Counted from the first letter of the stretch, positions 1 through 8,556 are shown. The stretch is 64,000 nucleotides of DNA from Pacificispira spongiicola (GCF_012926505.1 NZ_JABBNT010000001.1:434001-498000), one strand, 5' to 3'. Numbers and translations: made by a program. Notes: generated by a model not told the origin, from the sequence alone.

Positions 1-590
1 AATTGCCCGCTGCTGGCGGCATCGGCGGCGGCAGCGCCGATGCGGCGTCGGCTCTGCGATTGCTCTGCGATTTATGGGACATCGATCCCGACCACCCGGC
101 CCTGCCGGGCGTCGCCCTGTCCTTGGGCGCGGATATTCCCGTCTGCCTGCGGGGGCGGGCCTGTCGCATGTCGGGGATCGGGGAAACGCTCTCGCCGATC
201 CCGCCGCTACCGTCACTCGGTATCGTGCTGGTCAATCCCGGCGCGCCCTGCCCGACCCCGGCGGTATTCAAGGCGCGTGTCGGATCGTTCTCCCCCGCCG
301 CATCGTCCATTCCTGACGCTTGGGACAGAGAAACAGTATTGGCCTTCCTCGCCGACGAACCGAACGACCTGACCGATGCCGCCGTTACGGTCTGTCCGGA
401 AATCAAAACAATCCTGACGGCCTTCAGCACCCTTCCCTCCTGCCGATTGGCGCGCATGTCGGGCAGTGGCGCGACCTGTTTCGGCTTGTTCGACACAGCA
501 GACTCCGCACAGGCTGCGGCGACAGCATTGGCCCGTGATCCTGCGGTCCCGGATGCTTGGTGGATCAAGGCAGGGCAATTAGTCTCCTGA
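1..590 (+). CDS. ispE: 4-diphosphocytidyl-2-C-methyl-D-erythritol kinase, C-terminal part
   Basis: IspE is the GHMP-family kinase that phosphorylates CDP-methylerythritol in the MEP route to isoprenoids, in the cytoplasm. The window opens inside the gene: the reading frame is already open at base 3 with the glycine-rich ATP loop (AAGGIGGGSADAA), which lies roughly a third of the way into complete IspE proteins. The start codon and N-terminal substrate-binding part are therefore outside the window. About 195 residues remain, against roughly 280-300 for the whole family. A second glycine-rich GHMP motif (RMSGSGATCFGLF) is present near the C-terminus, as expected. No frameshift is seen, so the truncation is only the window edge. 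Confidence 0.95.
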   Translation, partial: LPAAGGIGGGSADAASALRLLCDLWDIDPDHPALPGVALSLGADIPVCLRGRACRMSGIGETLSPIPPLPSLGIVLVNPGAPCPTPAVFKARVGSFSPAASSIPDAWDRETVLAFLADEPNDLTDAAVTVCPEIKTILTAFSTLPSCRLARMSGSGATCFGLFDTADSAQAAATALARDPAVPDAWWIKAGQLVS

Positions 591-611
591 CATTTGTTCC
601 TCTTTTATATC

Positions 612-639
612 TTGATTGTTTTTCTAATGTTCCTATTAT
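612..639 (+). promoter_or_regulatory. Candidate sigma-70 promoter of the peptidoglycan-binding gene
   Basis: In the AT-rich gap after ispE, TTGATT (612-617) is followed after 16 bases by TATTAT (634-639). This lies about 28 bases upstream of the ATG at 667, which has a strong GGAGG ribosome-binding site. The match to consensus is good for such GC-rich DNA, but no start site is known. Confidence 0.5.
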
Positions 640-666
640 CTCGCCTCCACACCGAAGGAGGCAACA

Positions 667-1707
667 ATGACCCATGCACAGGAAACACCGGTATTCGCGC
701 GCCGCGCCGCCCCTGGCTGCCAGTCCGTTCGGGGCCGCCTCGTTGAATCGATGCAGCGCCGCCTGACCGACGGCGGTTATACCGTGAACGGGATCGACGG
801 TATTTTCGGCGCCGGGTCGGAACGCGGCTTGAAGGCCTTTCAGGCGGATGCCGGGCTGCCGCCCAGCGGCGTGCTGGACGGAGTAAGCTGGTCCTGCCTG
901 TTCCCGGAACACCCCGTACCGGAAACCTTCGATCTGTGCCTCGCCCTCACCGGCACTTTCGAAGGTCACGGCTATGGTCTGGCCGTCGGCAACTTCGATG
1001 GCGCGGGCGTAACCTGGGGGATCATCGGATTCACCCTGGCCTCCGGCGAATTGGCGACGGTCCTGGGCGATATCGAGGCCCGTGCACCGGGCAGCCTGTC
1101 CCGCGCCTTCGGCGGACTGACCGACGAATTGCGGCGTGTTCTGGGATCGGATCGCGCGCGCCGGATCGCTTGGGCGGATTCCATCAGCCTGGGCGCCCGC
1201 AAATACCGTTTGCGCGAAGACTGGGCGCGCGGCTTCGCCCGATTGGGGGCGACGGAACCGGCCCAGGCCGTTCAATCCGCCCGCGCCCGCGAAAAATTTT
1301 GGCGCATCGCGGTCCGGGATGCGGAACGGTTCGGCCTGACCGGCCCGCTGGGCCATGCGCTGTGCTTCGACATCGCGGTGCAGAACGGCGGCATCAACGA
1401 GATCGCGGAAATTCGCGCCGCATTCGATGCGGAAGCACATCTGGATCAACGCCGACGCCGGGAAATCGTCGCGGAAAAGGTCGCCATGGGATCGCGCGAA
1501 AAATACCGACAGGACGTGCTGAACCGGAAGCGCTGCCTCGCGCTCGGTTCCGGTACGGTGCATGGCAGCCGCTACACGCTCGCCGATTGGGGGCTGTCAG
1601 ACGACGACACGGAGGCTGAAACCGCCCTGCCGTCCGACCTAGCGCTTATGCCAACAGGCGGTCTTCGAACGGGTAGCGGGTCAAGTTTTCGTAACCCGTC
1701 TCCGTGA
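667..1707 (+). CDS. Peptidoglycan-binding domain protein with GH46/lysozyme-like hydrolase domain
   Basis: This 346-residue protein has an N-terminal peptidoglycan-binding domain 1 (about residues 22-80, with the DGIFGAGSERGLKAFQ repeat signature). It is followed by a domain resembling GH46 chitosanases and the lysozyme superfamily: Glu99 in a GTFEGHGYG segment, then Asp111 and TWGIIGFT (116-123), similar to the catalytic region of chitosanases. It probably cleaves a cell-wall or chitosan-like polysaccharide, but the substrate is inferred. No signal peptide is obvious, so export is unclear. The start is supported by AAGGAGG six to seven bases upstream. The 3' end overlaps the convergent DddP-like gene by 62 bases, so the last 20 or so residues are probably not conserved. 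Confidence 0.75.
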   Translation: MTHAQETPVFARRAAPGCQSVRGRLVESMQRRLTDGGYTVNGIDGIFGAGSERGLKAFQADAGLPPSGVLDGVSWSCLFPEHPVPETFDLCLALTGTFEGHGYGLAVGNFDGAGVTWGIIGFTLASGELATVLGDIEARAPGSLSRAFGGLTDELRRVLGSDRARRIAWADSISLGARKYRLREDWARGFARLGATEPAQAVQSARAREKFWRIAVRDAERFGLTGPLGHALCFDIAVQNGGINEIAEIRAAFDAEAHLDQRRRREIVAEKVAMGSREKYRQDVLNRKRCLALGSGTVHGSRYTLADWGLSDDDTEAETALPSDLALMPTGGLRTGSGSSFRNPSP

Positions 1708-2995
1708 TCGCGACCTGGTCTTCCAGCTTCACGCCGCACGGTCCGCCGACAGAACCGACATAGGCTTCGACGCAAACGACCATACCCGGCACCAGTTCAC
1801 CGTCATAGCCGACGGACTCCCAATCCTCGGGATAGACCACTGCCGGGTATTCGTCGCACAGGCCGACACCGTGATACATGACGCTATAGCGCCGTTCCCG
1901 GAATTTTTCCGGCAGGGGTTTCGCGCCTTCCGTCAATTCGCGGAAGGACACGCCCGGCTTCAGCAACTGCATATTGTTCTGAATCTGGTCATGGGCGACC
2001 TGATACGCCTCCCGTTCCGCATCGGTAGGCTTGCCGTCGCCGATCTTGAAGGTTCGGGACAGGTCCGCGCAATATCCGTAGGCGCCGACCATATCGGTAT
2101 CATAGGCCAGGATGTCGCCTTCCTTCATCACGCGGGGGCCGCATTCCTGGAACCACGGATTGGTGCGCGGGCCGGATGACAGGATACGGGTTTCGATCCA
2201 TTCTCCGCCACGGATATGATTGCCTTTTTGCAATTCCGCCCAGGCTTCGACCTCCGTCATGCCAGGGCGGACGGCGGCCTGCATTTCCGCCATCGCCGCC
2301 TCGCAGCCCGCAATGGCGCAGCGCATGGCGTTCAGCTCGTTCGCGTTCTTAATCTTGCGGGCATGTTCGGTCACTTCCTGCCCGATCTTGATCTCGAAGC
2401 CGCATTTCTCCAGCCCCCAATGGGTGGCCAGTTCCATCTTGTCCACCGCCAGCCGCCGGTTGGACCCGCCGATGCGTTCCCGCACGATGGCGTCGACTTC
2501 CTGCGCGAAGACCAGCGCGCGTTCCTCCGCCCTCTGCGCCGCATCCATATAGAAGAAGTCCGCCCCCGTCCGCAGGTCGTGCACATTGGGCAGATAGGCC
2601 GACAGATGCTTCGCGGGCTTGTAATCCCACAGGGTCAAATGCCCGTCCGCCGTTACCAGGACGGCGCGACAGAAATTGTGCATGACCCATATCTGCATAT
2701 TCGACGTATCCGTCGCGTATCGAATATTCAGCGGATCGAACAGCAGCAGCGCCCCGTAGTCCCGCGCCTGCATTTCCGTGACCAGCCGCGACAGCCGGTA
2801 ATCCCGCAAGGCCGGCATGTCCGGCAGCGTCAGGCCCAGCGCCTGCCATTCCCGGAAGGCCAGGTCGGTCGGGCCGATTTCGACCCGATCGTAATTGTTG
2901 GGCGTGCCGTCCCCCAACATATCCCCGGTACCGATCGGTCTGCGATACGGATCGATCTTACGCTTTTCACCCAGGATAAAGGGGTCGTGTTCCAT
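1646..2995 (-). CDS. dddP: DddP-type DMSP lyase candidate (M24 family)
   Basis: This 449-residue protein of the M24 (creatinase/prolidase) fold closely resembles DddP, which cleaves dimethylsulfoniopropionate to dimethyl sulfide and acrylate. It shares DddP's distinctive N-terminal segment (RKIDP, LGDGTPN, DRVEIGPT) and the segments RGGEWIETR, SGPRTNPWFQECGPR and HGVGLCDE. The DddP metal ligands I recall for the Ruegeria enzyme (Asp295, Asp297, Asp307, His371, Glu406, Glu421) and the catalytic Tyr366 and Asp377 all have counterparts exactly four residues later: Asp299, Asp301, Asp311, His375, Glu410, Glu425, Tyr370, Asp381. I chose the ATG at 2995, which has AAGGA eight bases upstream, over an in-frame TTG at 3028. 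Without biochemistry a related lyase or amidohydrolase role cannot be excluded. Confidence 0.82.
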   Translation of the reverse strand: MEHDPFILGEKRKIDPYRRPIGTGDMLGDGTPNNYDRVEIGPTDLAFREWQALGLTLPDMPALRDYRLSRLVTEMQARDYGALLLFDPLNIRYATDTSNMQIWVMHNFCRAVLVTADGHLTLWDYKPAKHLSAYLPNVHDLRTGADFFYMDAAQRAEERALVFAQEVDAIVRERIGGSNRRLAVDKMELATHWGLEKCGFEIKIGQEVTEHARKIKNANELNAMRCAIAGCEAAMAEMQAAVRPGMTEVEAWAELQKGNHIRGGEWIETRILSSGPRTNPWFQECGPRVMKEGDILAYDTDMVGAYGYCADLSRTFKIGDGKPTDAEREAYQVAHDQIQNNMQLLKPGVSFRELTEGAKPLPEKFRERRYSVMYHGVGLCDEYPAVVYPEDWESVGYDGELVPGMVVCVEAYVGSVGGPCGVKLEDQVAITETGYENLTRYPFEDRLLA

Positions 2996-3203
2996 GCCCG
3001 TGGTCCTTGTTCTAAATGTCTCCCGCAAAACTCTGAGACCCGTTTTAAAATCCCGTCAATCGGGAAGTTTCCCACTTGCGACAGAAGCGGCAAAAACGGA
3101 ACAATTCACGTCGCGGGGCGATCCTCCACGGATTGCAGGGTAGGCGAGTGTCGCAACGGAAGGGCTGTTGACCGGCCGGATCAATGCAACGGGATGGCAG
3201 AGT
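2996..3203. promoter_or_regulatory. Divergent intergenic region with nested palindromes
   Basis: This 208-base gap must hold the promoters of the DddP-like gene (leftward) and the FAD/GcvT gene (rightward). TCCCG-tcaat-CGGGA (3051-3065) overlaps GGGAA-gt-TTCCC (3062-3073). Such nested symmetry is typical of operators for a dimeric regulator, though no regulator gene lies next to it. No clear sigma-70 hexamer pair was found. Confidence 0.4.
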
Positions 3204-5654
3204 ATGAAATCGCAAGTTCAAGTCGTGGTGATCGGCGGCGGCGTCGTCGGATGTTCGGTTCTGTATCACCTGACCAAGCTGGGCTGGCGCGATGTCATGC
3301 TGATCGAACGGTCCGAACTGACCTCCGGGTCGTCCTGGCACGCGGCGGGCGGGTTCCACACCCTGAACGGCGACCCGCAGGTCGCGAAGCTACAATCCTA
3401 TACGATCAACCTGTACAAGGAGATCGAGGAGATTTCCGGTCAATCCACCGGTTTCCACCTTACCGAAGGCGTGTTTCTGGCCGCGACGCCGGAACGCTTG
3501 GAACTGTTGAAGGTCATGCAGTCCCAGGAAAAGCTGCTGGGCATCGACACGGAGCTGATGACCTCCAAGGAGGCAGAAAAGATCCTGCCGATCATGGACC
3601 CCAACGAATTCCTGGGCGCGCTGTGGACACCGATGCACGGACACCTGGACCCGTCCGGCACGACCCATGCCTATGCCAAATCCGCCAAGATCGGCGGGGC
3701 GGAAATCGTGCTGCGCAACCGGGTCGTGGAACTGATCCAAACACCGGAAGGGCATTGGGACGTCGTCACCGAACAAGGCACCGTGCGCGCCGAGCATGTC
3801 GTCAATGCAGGCGGCCTATGGGCGCGCGAAGTCGGGCGCATGGTCGGCATCGAACTGCCGGTCCTGGCGATGGAACACATGTATCTGATCACGGAGGACA
3901 TGCCGGAGGTCGAGGAAATTAACCGTACCACCGGCAAGGAAGTCCTGCATGTCGTCGATCCGGATGGCGAAATCTACATGCGCCAGGAACGCAAGGGCAT
4001 GTTGATGGGCACCTATGAAAAGGCCTGCGTGCCGTGGTCGCCGAAGGAAACGCCCTGGGATTTCGGCCACGAATTGCTGCCGGAGGATCTCGACCGCATC
4101 GCGCCGTCGCTGGAAGTCGGCTTCCGCCATTTCCCACCGTTCCAGACCACCGGCATCAAGCAAATCATCAACGGCCCCTTCACCTTCGCCCCAGACGGCA
4201 ACCCGCTGGTCGGCCCGGTCCGGGGCCTGAAGAACTATTGGTGTGCCTGCGGCGTCATGGCCGGGTTCAGCCAGGGCGGGGGCGTCGGCCTGGCGCTTGC
4301 CAACTGGATGATCGACGGCGATCCGGGTTTCGATATCTGGGGCATGGACGTGGCGCGCTACGGCGACTGGACCTCGATGGCCTATACGAATGCCAAGGTC
4401 CGCGAAAACTACTCCCGCCGGTTCAAGGTGCGCTTCCCCAACGAAGAACTGCCCGCCGCGCGGCCGCTGCGCACCACGCCGATTTATGAAAAGCAAAAGG
4501 CGGCCAATGCCGTCTTCGGCGTCACCTACGGCTTGGAACAGGCCCTATGGTATGCGCCGGAAGGGATGGAGCCGGTCGAAAAAGTCACCTTCAAACGCTC
4601 CAACGCCTTCGAGCACATCAAGGCGGAATGCAAGGCGGTACGGACATCCGTCGGCCTGTGCGACATTTCCTCCTTCGCGAAATACGAAGTCACCGGAACC
4701 GGCGCGGAAACCTGGCTCAGCCACATGATGGCTTGCAAGATGCCGCGTACCGGCCGCATGACGCTGGCCCCGATGTTGAACGAAAACGGTAAGGTCATCG
4801 GCGACTTCACCCTCGCGAAACTGTCGGACGACCGGTTCTTTATCTTCGGGTCCGGCACGGGCGAGACCTATCACATGCGTTGGTTCGAAGAACACCTGCC
4901 GCCCGACTCGAAAAAGGGGGCCGGCAGCGTATCGATCCGCGCCCACGGTCAGGGCCTTGTCGGCTTGAGCCTCGCAGGACCGAAGGCCCGCGACGTGCTG
5001 GCCAAGCTGACCTATGACGACGTATCGAACGACGCCTTCAAATTCCTGCAAATCAAGGAAATGGAAGTCGGCATGACCCATGCCATCGTCGGGCGCGTCA
5101 CCTTCACCGGCGACCTGGGCTACGAAATCTGGGTGAAGCCGGAATTCCACGCCCGCCTGTGGGATGAATTGCTGGCGGCGGGCGAGGAATTCGGCATCAA
5201 GCTATTCGGCGCGCGGGCCATGCGGTCGTTGAGCCTGGAAAAGCAGTTCGGGTCCTGGGCGACGGAATACCGGCCAATCTATGGTCCCTATGCCGCCGGG
5301 ATGGGCCGCTTCGTCGATCTGACCAAGAACGGCTTTATCGGCCAGGACGCCGCCCGCAAGGAAAAGGAAGACGGCCCGGCCAAACGCCTGGTCACCCTGA
5401 CCGTGCAGGCCACGGATTGCGACGTCATGGGGAACGAACCGATCTATCGCGACGGCAAGATCGTCGGCTATGTCACGTCGGGCAGTTACGCCCATGCCGC
5501 CGATTGTTCCGTCGCCATGGGATACGTCCCGGCGGAACAGGCGGAGGACACGACGACCGGCGCCTTCAATATCGAAGTCTTCGGCGAAATGCTGCCCGCC
5601 ACGATCCAGACCGAACCGCTCTTCGACCCGAAAGCGGAACGCATGCGGGGGTAA
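3204..5654 (+). CDS. FAD-dependent oxidoreductase/GcvT fusion, dimethylglycine or sarcosine dehydrogenase-like
   Basis: This 816-residue two-domain enzyme has an N-terminal DAO-type FAD domain with the GGGVVG dinucleotide fingerprint (Gly11, Gly13, Gly16) and the SSWHAAGG segment (His46) where family members bind FAD. A GcvT-like folate-binding half follows from about residue 425 to the end. The family oxidatively demethylates N-methylated glycines and passes the one-carbon unit to tetrahydrofolate. The best general call is a dimethylglycine/sarcosine dehydrogenase-type enzyme; the exact substrate is open. It is divergent from the DddP-like gene, which suggests use of methylated osmolytes. 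I chose the ATG at 3204, directly before the FAD strand, over a TTG at 3168. It is too long, and carries an FAD domain, so it is not the DMSP demethylase DmdA. Confidence 0.85.
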   Translation: MKSQVQVVVIGGGVVGCSVLYHLTKLGWRDVMLIERSELTSGSSWHAAGGFHTLNGDPQVAKLQSYTINLYKEIEEISGQSTGFHLTEGVFLAATPERLELLKVMQSQEKLLGIDTELMTSKEAEKILPIMDPNEFLGALWTPMHGHLDPSGTTHAYAKSAKIGGAEIVLRNRVVELIQTPEGHWDVVTEQGTVRAEHVVNAGGLWAREVGRMVGIELPVLAMEHMYLITEDMPEVEEINRTTGKEVLHVVDPDGEIYMRQERKGMLMGTYEKACVPWSPKETPWDFGHELLPEDLDRIAPSLEVGFRHFPPFQTTGIKQIINGPFTFAPDGNPLVGPVRGLKNYWCACGVMAGFSQGGGVGLALANWMIDGDPGFDIWGMDVARYGDWTSMAYTNAKVRENYSRRFKVRFPNEELPAARPLRTTPIYEKQKAANAVFGVTYGLEQALWYAPEGMEPVEKVTFKRSNAFEHIKAECKAVRTSVGLCDISSFAKYEVTGTGAETWLSHMMACKMPRTGRMTLAPMLNENGKVIGDFTLAKLSDDRFFIFGSGTGETYHMRWFEEHLPPDSKKGAGSVSIRAHGQGLVGLSLAGPKARDVLAKLTYDDVSNDAFKFLQIKEMEVGMTHAIVGRVTFTGDLGYEIWVKPEFHARLWDELLAAGEEFGIKLFGARAMRSLSLEKQFGSWATEYRPIYGPYAAGMGRFVDLTKNGFIGQDAARKEKEDGPAKRLVTLTVQATDCDVMGNEPIYRDGKIVGYVTSGSYAHAADCSVAMGYVPAEQAEDTTTGAFNIEVFGEMLPATIQTEPLFDPKAERMRG

Positions 5655-5672
5655 TCTACCCCCGCCCTGACC

Positions 5673-6179
5673 TCACTGCGGCGCTGTCTGGGTGAAATAG
5701 AATTCCTGGGTCATCGGGTCCATCGCACGATAGTGGTTGGGCCCCTGAAGCTGCGCGAAGTATTTGCGCTTTTCGTTCATGTCCTTCACCTCGCGGAAGG
5801 TGCCGCGCGACCGGTGGAGGCTGACCTTTCCGCCGCCGGTATCGACGACTTCGAACAGGACCCCCCGCCCTGTCCCTTCGGGGGTTTTCCAACCCTGCGC
5901 CTTCAATTCGCTGGCGACCTTGCTCCATGATTTATCGACGGTTTGGCCTTGTGAATTCGTGGTGACCAACATCGATTCCGGGACATTGCCGAAGAACAGA
6001 TGCGTCCCTCGTGCCGGGTGATAACCGATATTGTCGGGATTCTTGTGCCGTTGCGTGAAGCGCGTGATCTTGCCCAACCCGTCCTTGAAATAGACGGTCG
6101 GCGCGTCCGATCCTTCCGTGACGCCATAGATATGGCTGGCGGTCAGATGGTTCGGTACTTGGCGTTCTGTTTTCGGCAC
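5673..6179 (-). CDS. Hypothetical protein
   Basis: I do not recognise this protein of about 168 residues. It has no signal peptide or membrane segment and is rich in polar residues and aromatics, with repeated short beta-like stretches (for example TVYFKDGLGKITRFTQ, GVLFEVVDTGGGKVSLH), suggesting a small all-beta or mixed fold. It converges with the FAD/GcvT gene, leaving 18 bases. I prefer the GTG at 6179, which has GGGAG eight bases upstream, over a TTG at 6194. Its base composition is slightly lower in GC than the flanking enzymes. It may be a lineage-specific accessory gene. Confidence 0.55.
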   Translation of the reverse strand: MPKTERQVPNHLTASHIYGVTEGSDAPTVYFKDGLGKITRFTQRHKNPDNIGYHPARGTHLFFGNVPESMLVTTNSQGQTVDKSWSKVASELKAQGWKTPEGTGRGVLFEVVDTGGGKVSLHRSRGTFREVKDMNEKRKYFAQLQGPNHYRAMDPMTQEFYFTQTAPQ

Positions 6180-6266
6180 GACCCAGTCTCCCAATCAACC
6201 GAAGCAACCCACCCATCTCTGTCACGAATACAAGTGTCGCGCGATTCCGATAGGGCGTAAATCGAC

Positions 6267-6716
6267 TTATTCGGTGATTGGGACGCTGGGCACCCAACAG
6301 TACCAGTCCGGATCGAACAGGTAACATTCGCGCAACCCGTGGGGCTTGTCGATCGTGCCTTCCAATACCTGATATCCCCATTCCCGGGCACGCGCTTCCG
6401 CGCCGTCCGGATCGGTGCCGTATAGCCGGATTTCAACCCCCGGCCCACGCCCCTGAACGGACCGAACAAGGCCGGAGAACCGATGCTTGTCATAGGTATG
6501 ATCGGCATGAAGAAGCCACTGCGCGCCGCTCACGGGTTCGACCATCACGGCGAAATCCTCATCGGCATAAACGGCCTTTGCGCCTAAAACATGCATCGCG
6601 AAGCCGACCGACGCCTCGACATCCTTCACCAGCAGATTGATGCCCAACCCTTTTGGGATCGACCGCCCGAATTCGTCGGCGTTCATCCACGGTTCCTTGG
6701 TGCTTTTCGATGTCAT
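6267..6716 (-). CDS. VOC (glyoxalase/bleomycin-resistance fold) family protein
   Basis: This 149-residue protein has the alternating beta-alpha-beta-beta-beta pattern of the vicinal oxygen chelate superfamily: GLGINLLVKDVEASVGFA at the start of the first module and a closing LRECYLFDPDWYCWVPS strand. Members are metal-dependent lyases, dioxygenases or resistance proteins, and the substrate cannot be read from sequence. The open frame extends upstream to 6929, but the ATG at 6716 has GGAG nine bases upstream and begins the conserved domain, so the upstream part is taken as untranslated. It stands between a hypothetical gene on the same strand and the divergent methyltransferase gene. Confidence 0.75.
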   Translation of the reverse strand: MTSKSTKEPWMNADEFGRSIPKGLGINLLVKDVEASVGFAMHVLGAKAVYADEDFAVMVEPVSGAQWLLHADHTYDKHRFSGLVRSVQGRGPGVEIRLYGTDPDGAEARAREWGYQVLEGTIDKPHGLRECYLFDPDWYCWVPSVPITE

Positions 6717-6863
6717 GTTGCGCGCTCCAGACAAGTTATCGCGCGACTTTGTATCGGTCGCACGGGGACCGCAAGCGCCTGTTTCCGCGCGTAAATGGGG
6801 CCATTGCACATCATCGGTAGAATTGCCAATATGCGGCGACCATCGCGATCCGGCCGGGACAAA

Positions 6864-7667
6864 ATGAAGCCGAACGTAATCCTGAACACATGGCATGGCA
6901 CGATGATCGTGAACCGGCTGGACCGACATGTCCCGTCAAACGGCGGACCTATCGGCGTCGGCCATCAGTTGTTGACGACCGGCGCCTTCGATCAGGCCGA
7001 AGTCGCATTCACCAGCGAATTGCTGAAAGCCATGCGCGTGGCGTTGAACCGGCCTGTCGTCGCCTATGACATCGGCGCGAATATCGGGTGCCATACCCTT
7101 GTTTGGGCGCGGGAACTGGGCCGGGATCTCGCCGTCTGCGCCGTAGAGGCTCAGCCGCGTATTTTTCATATGTTGTGCGGCAATATCGCCATCAACAATC
7201 TGTTCAACGTCGTGCCGGTCAATGCCGCGATCGGTGCCGCGCGAGATCGGCTGAGCTTTCGAGAACCGGACTATTCCCAGACCGGCAGCTTCGGGTCGCT
7301 GGAACTGCGGCAATCTGAAGGATCGGAATTCATCGGTCAGGACCTATCCGGGTCGCCGACCGTGACCGTACCGATGATCCCCCTTTCCGATTTGCAGCCC
7401 TATCCACCCGATTTCATCAAGATCGACATTGAAGGCATGGAATGCGAGGCCTTGTGCGATGCCCCGGACACGGTGACAGAACACCGCCCTATCGTGCTGT
7501 GCGAAGGCATCAAGGTCGACCAACAACGGTTGTGCGACTTCTTTTCCGATAATGACTACATGTATTTTGTGCTTGGAATTAATTATCTCTTCGTCCCGAA
7601 AGAAGCGGAATGGGCGAGAAAATTCATCGCCCCGCATCTTCTGACGGAACAGAAAGAAACAGAGTGA
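6864..7667 (+). CDS. FkbM family SAM-dependent methyltransferase
   Basis: This protein of about 267 residues has the class I methyltransferase motif I (AYDIGANIGCHT) and the FkbM signature IKIDIEGMECEAL. FkbM proteins O-methylate sugars, lipids or secondary metabolites; the acceptor is unknown here. No glycosyltransferases lie nearby, so no pathway can be assigned. The frame is open from 6795, and internal ATGs at 6831 and 6864 are both possible starts; 6864 gives the usual family N-terminus but its ribosome-binding site is weak. The gene converges on the lipoprotein gene at 7672, with four bases between the two stops. Confidence 0.8.
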   Translation: MKPNVILNTWHGTMIVNRLDRHVPSNGGPIGVGHQLLTTGAFDQAEVAFTSELLKAMRVALNRPVVAYDIGANIGCHTLVWARELGRDLAVCAVEAQPRIFHMLCGNIAINNLFNVVPVNAAIGAARDRLSFREPDYSQTGSFGSLELRQSEGSEFIGQDLSGSPTVTVPMIPLSDLQPYPPDFIKIDIEGMECEALCDAPDTVTEHRPIVLCEGIKVDQQRLCDFFSDNDYMYFVLGINYLFVPKEAEWARKFIAPHLLTEQKETE

Positions 7668-7671
7668 CGCG

Positions 7672-8550
7672 TTACTGCGTCGCGTCGGTACCCAGGCTGC
7701 GCATTTCGGCCATGCGGTCCAGGATGGCCTGAATCGCATCAACATTGGCGAAGGCCGCATCATAGGCCGCCTGTCCCCAGCGGTCGTCCAGGGCGCCCTT
7801 CGGCACCGCGTTGGATTGCGTCAGGGACCCGACGATATTCCCGTCCCGGTCCATCACGACCCAATGGATATCGACCTTTTCCGCGGCCTCGTTGATCGGT
7901 TCGACACTGACGGTTCCGGCCAGTTGGACATCGGCCGCATCCGGGTCTTTCTGGATATCGATTCCGGCTCGTTTCAAGACCGCCCCCATGGCGCGGCCCA
8001 GCGCGCGGTCGCCATCCCCCGGCGCGCCGCGGACACCGATCACCGCCAGTTTCGGGGCACCGAATTCCTCGATGGGAACGGCCAGTTCGGGCCGCAGCGC
8101 CGCCGCGATCAAAAGGGCGCCATCGCGGGCAATATCCTGGATCAGGAAGGGAGACCCCATGTCATAGGCCGCCTGCGTCGCATTAACCTGCGTCGTGCCG
8201 AAGGCGCGTTCAACCCCGTCCGGGTCGGTCAGACGCCAGTCGATCACGGCCTGCCCGTCCCGCCAACGCGACGCCCCTTCCAACAGCAACGCATTGGTCA
8301 GCGCCGCCCCGGCGGAGGCCGGGATGCCGATCTTCTCGAATTCCGCGACCAGCGCCTCCGTCAGGGGACCGGACAAGGCCGGATCCGCCCCGGTGACCGG
8401 CGCGACGGTGATGCCCGCCCCATCCGGGATGGCCAGCAACGGATTGTCCGCCTTTTCCGCCGCAGTTTCGCGATAGGGCTGCGGAATAGGACCGCAGGCC
8501 GCAACCAACAGCGCGGTAGACAGCACCAGGACGGAAAGGACGCGCGACAT
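7672..8550 (-). CDS. Predicted outer-membrane lipoprotein of unknown function
   Basis: This 292-residue protein starts with a lipoprotein signal peptide ending in a VAAC lipobox (Cys19 followed by Gly, which favours outer-membrane sorting). The mature part looks like a mixed alpha/beta periplasmic domain with repeated short strands (ITVAPVTGA, AVIDWRL, VDIHWVVMDRDGNIVGS). I do not recognise a named family; it resembles uncharacterised alphaproteobacterial lipoproteins. It is the last gene of the minus-strand hldD-lgt unit, six bases after the M24-like gene. Being encoded with Lgt, the enzyme that would lipidate it, may only reflect operon structure. Confidence 0.75.
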   Translation of the reverse strand: MSRVLSVLVLSTALLVAACGPIPQPYRETAAEKADNPLLAIPDGAGITVAPVTGADPALSGPLTEALVAEFEKIGIPASAGAALTNALLLEGASRWRDGQAVIDWRLTDPDGVERAFGTTQVNATQAAYDMGSPFLIQDIARDGALLIAAALRPELAVPIEEFGAPKLAVIGVRGAPGDGDRALGRAMGAVLKRAGIDIQKDPDAADVQLAGTVSVEPINEAAEKVDIHWVVMDRDGNIVGSLTQSNAVPKGALDDRWGQAAYDAAFANVDAIQAILDRMAEMRSLGTDATQ

Positions 8551-8556
8551 GGCCGG

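Noticed and set aside
2216-3922. 568-codon open frame opposite the DddP-like gene
   Set aside because: It is the antisense shadow of two well-supported genes in high-GC DNA; its translation is Arg/His/Gln-rich with no motif.
3204-5654. DMSP demethylase DmdA, suggested by the GcvT half next to a DMSP lyase candidate
   Set aside because: DmdA is a shorter GcvT-only protein; this gene has an N-terminal FAD oxidoreductase domain and the length of dimethylglycine/sarcosine dehydrogenases.
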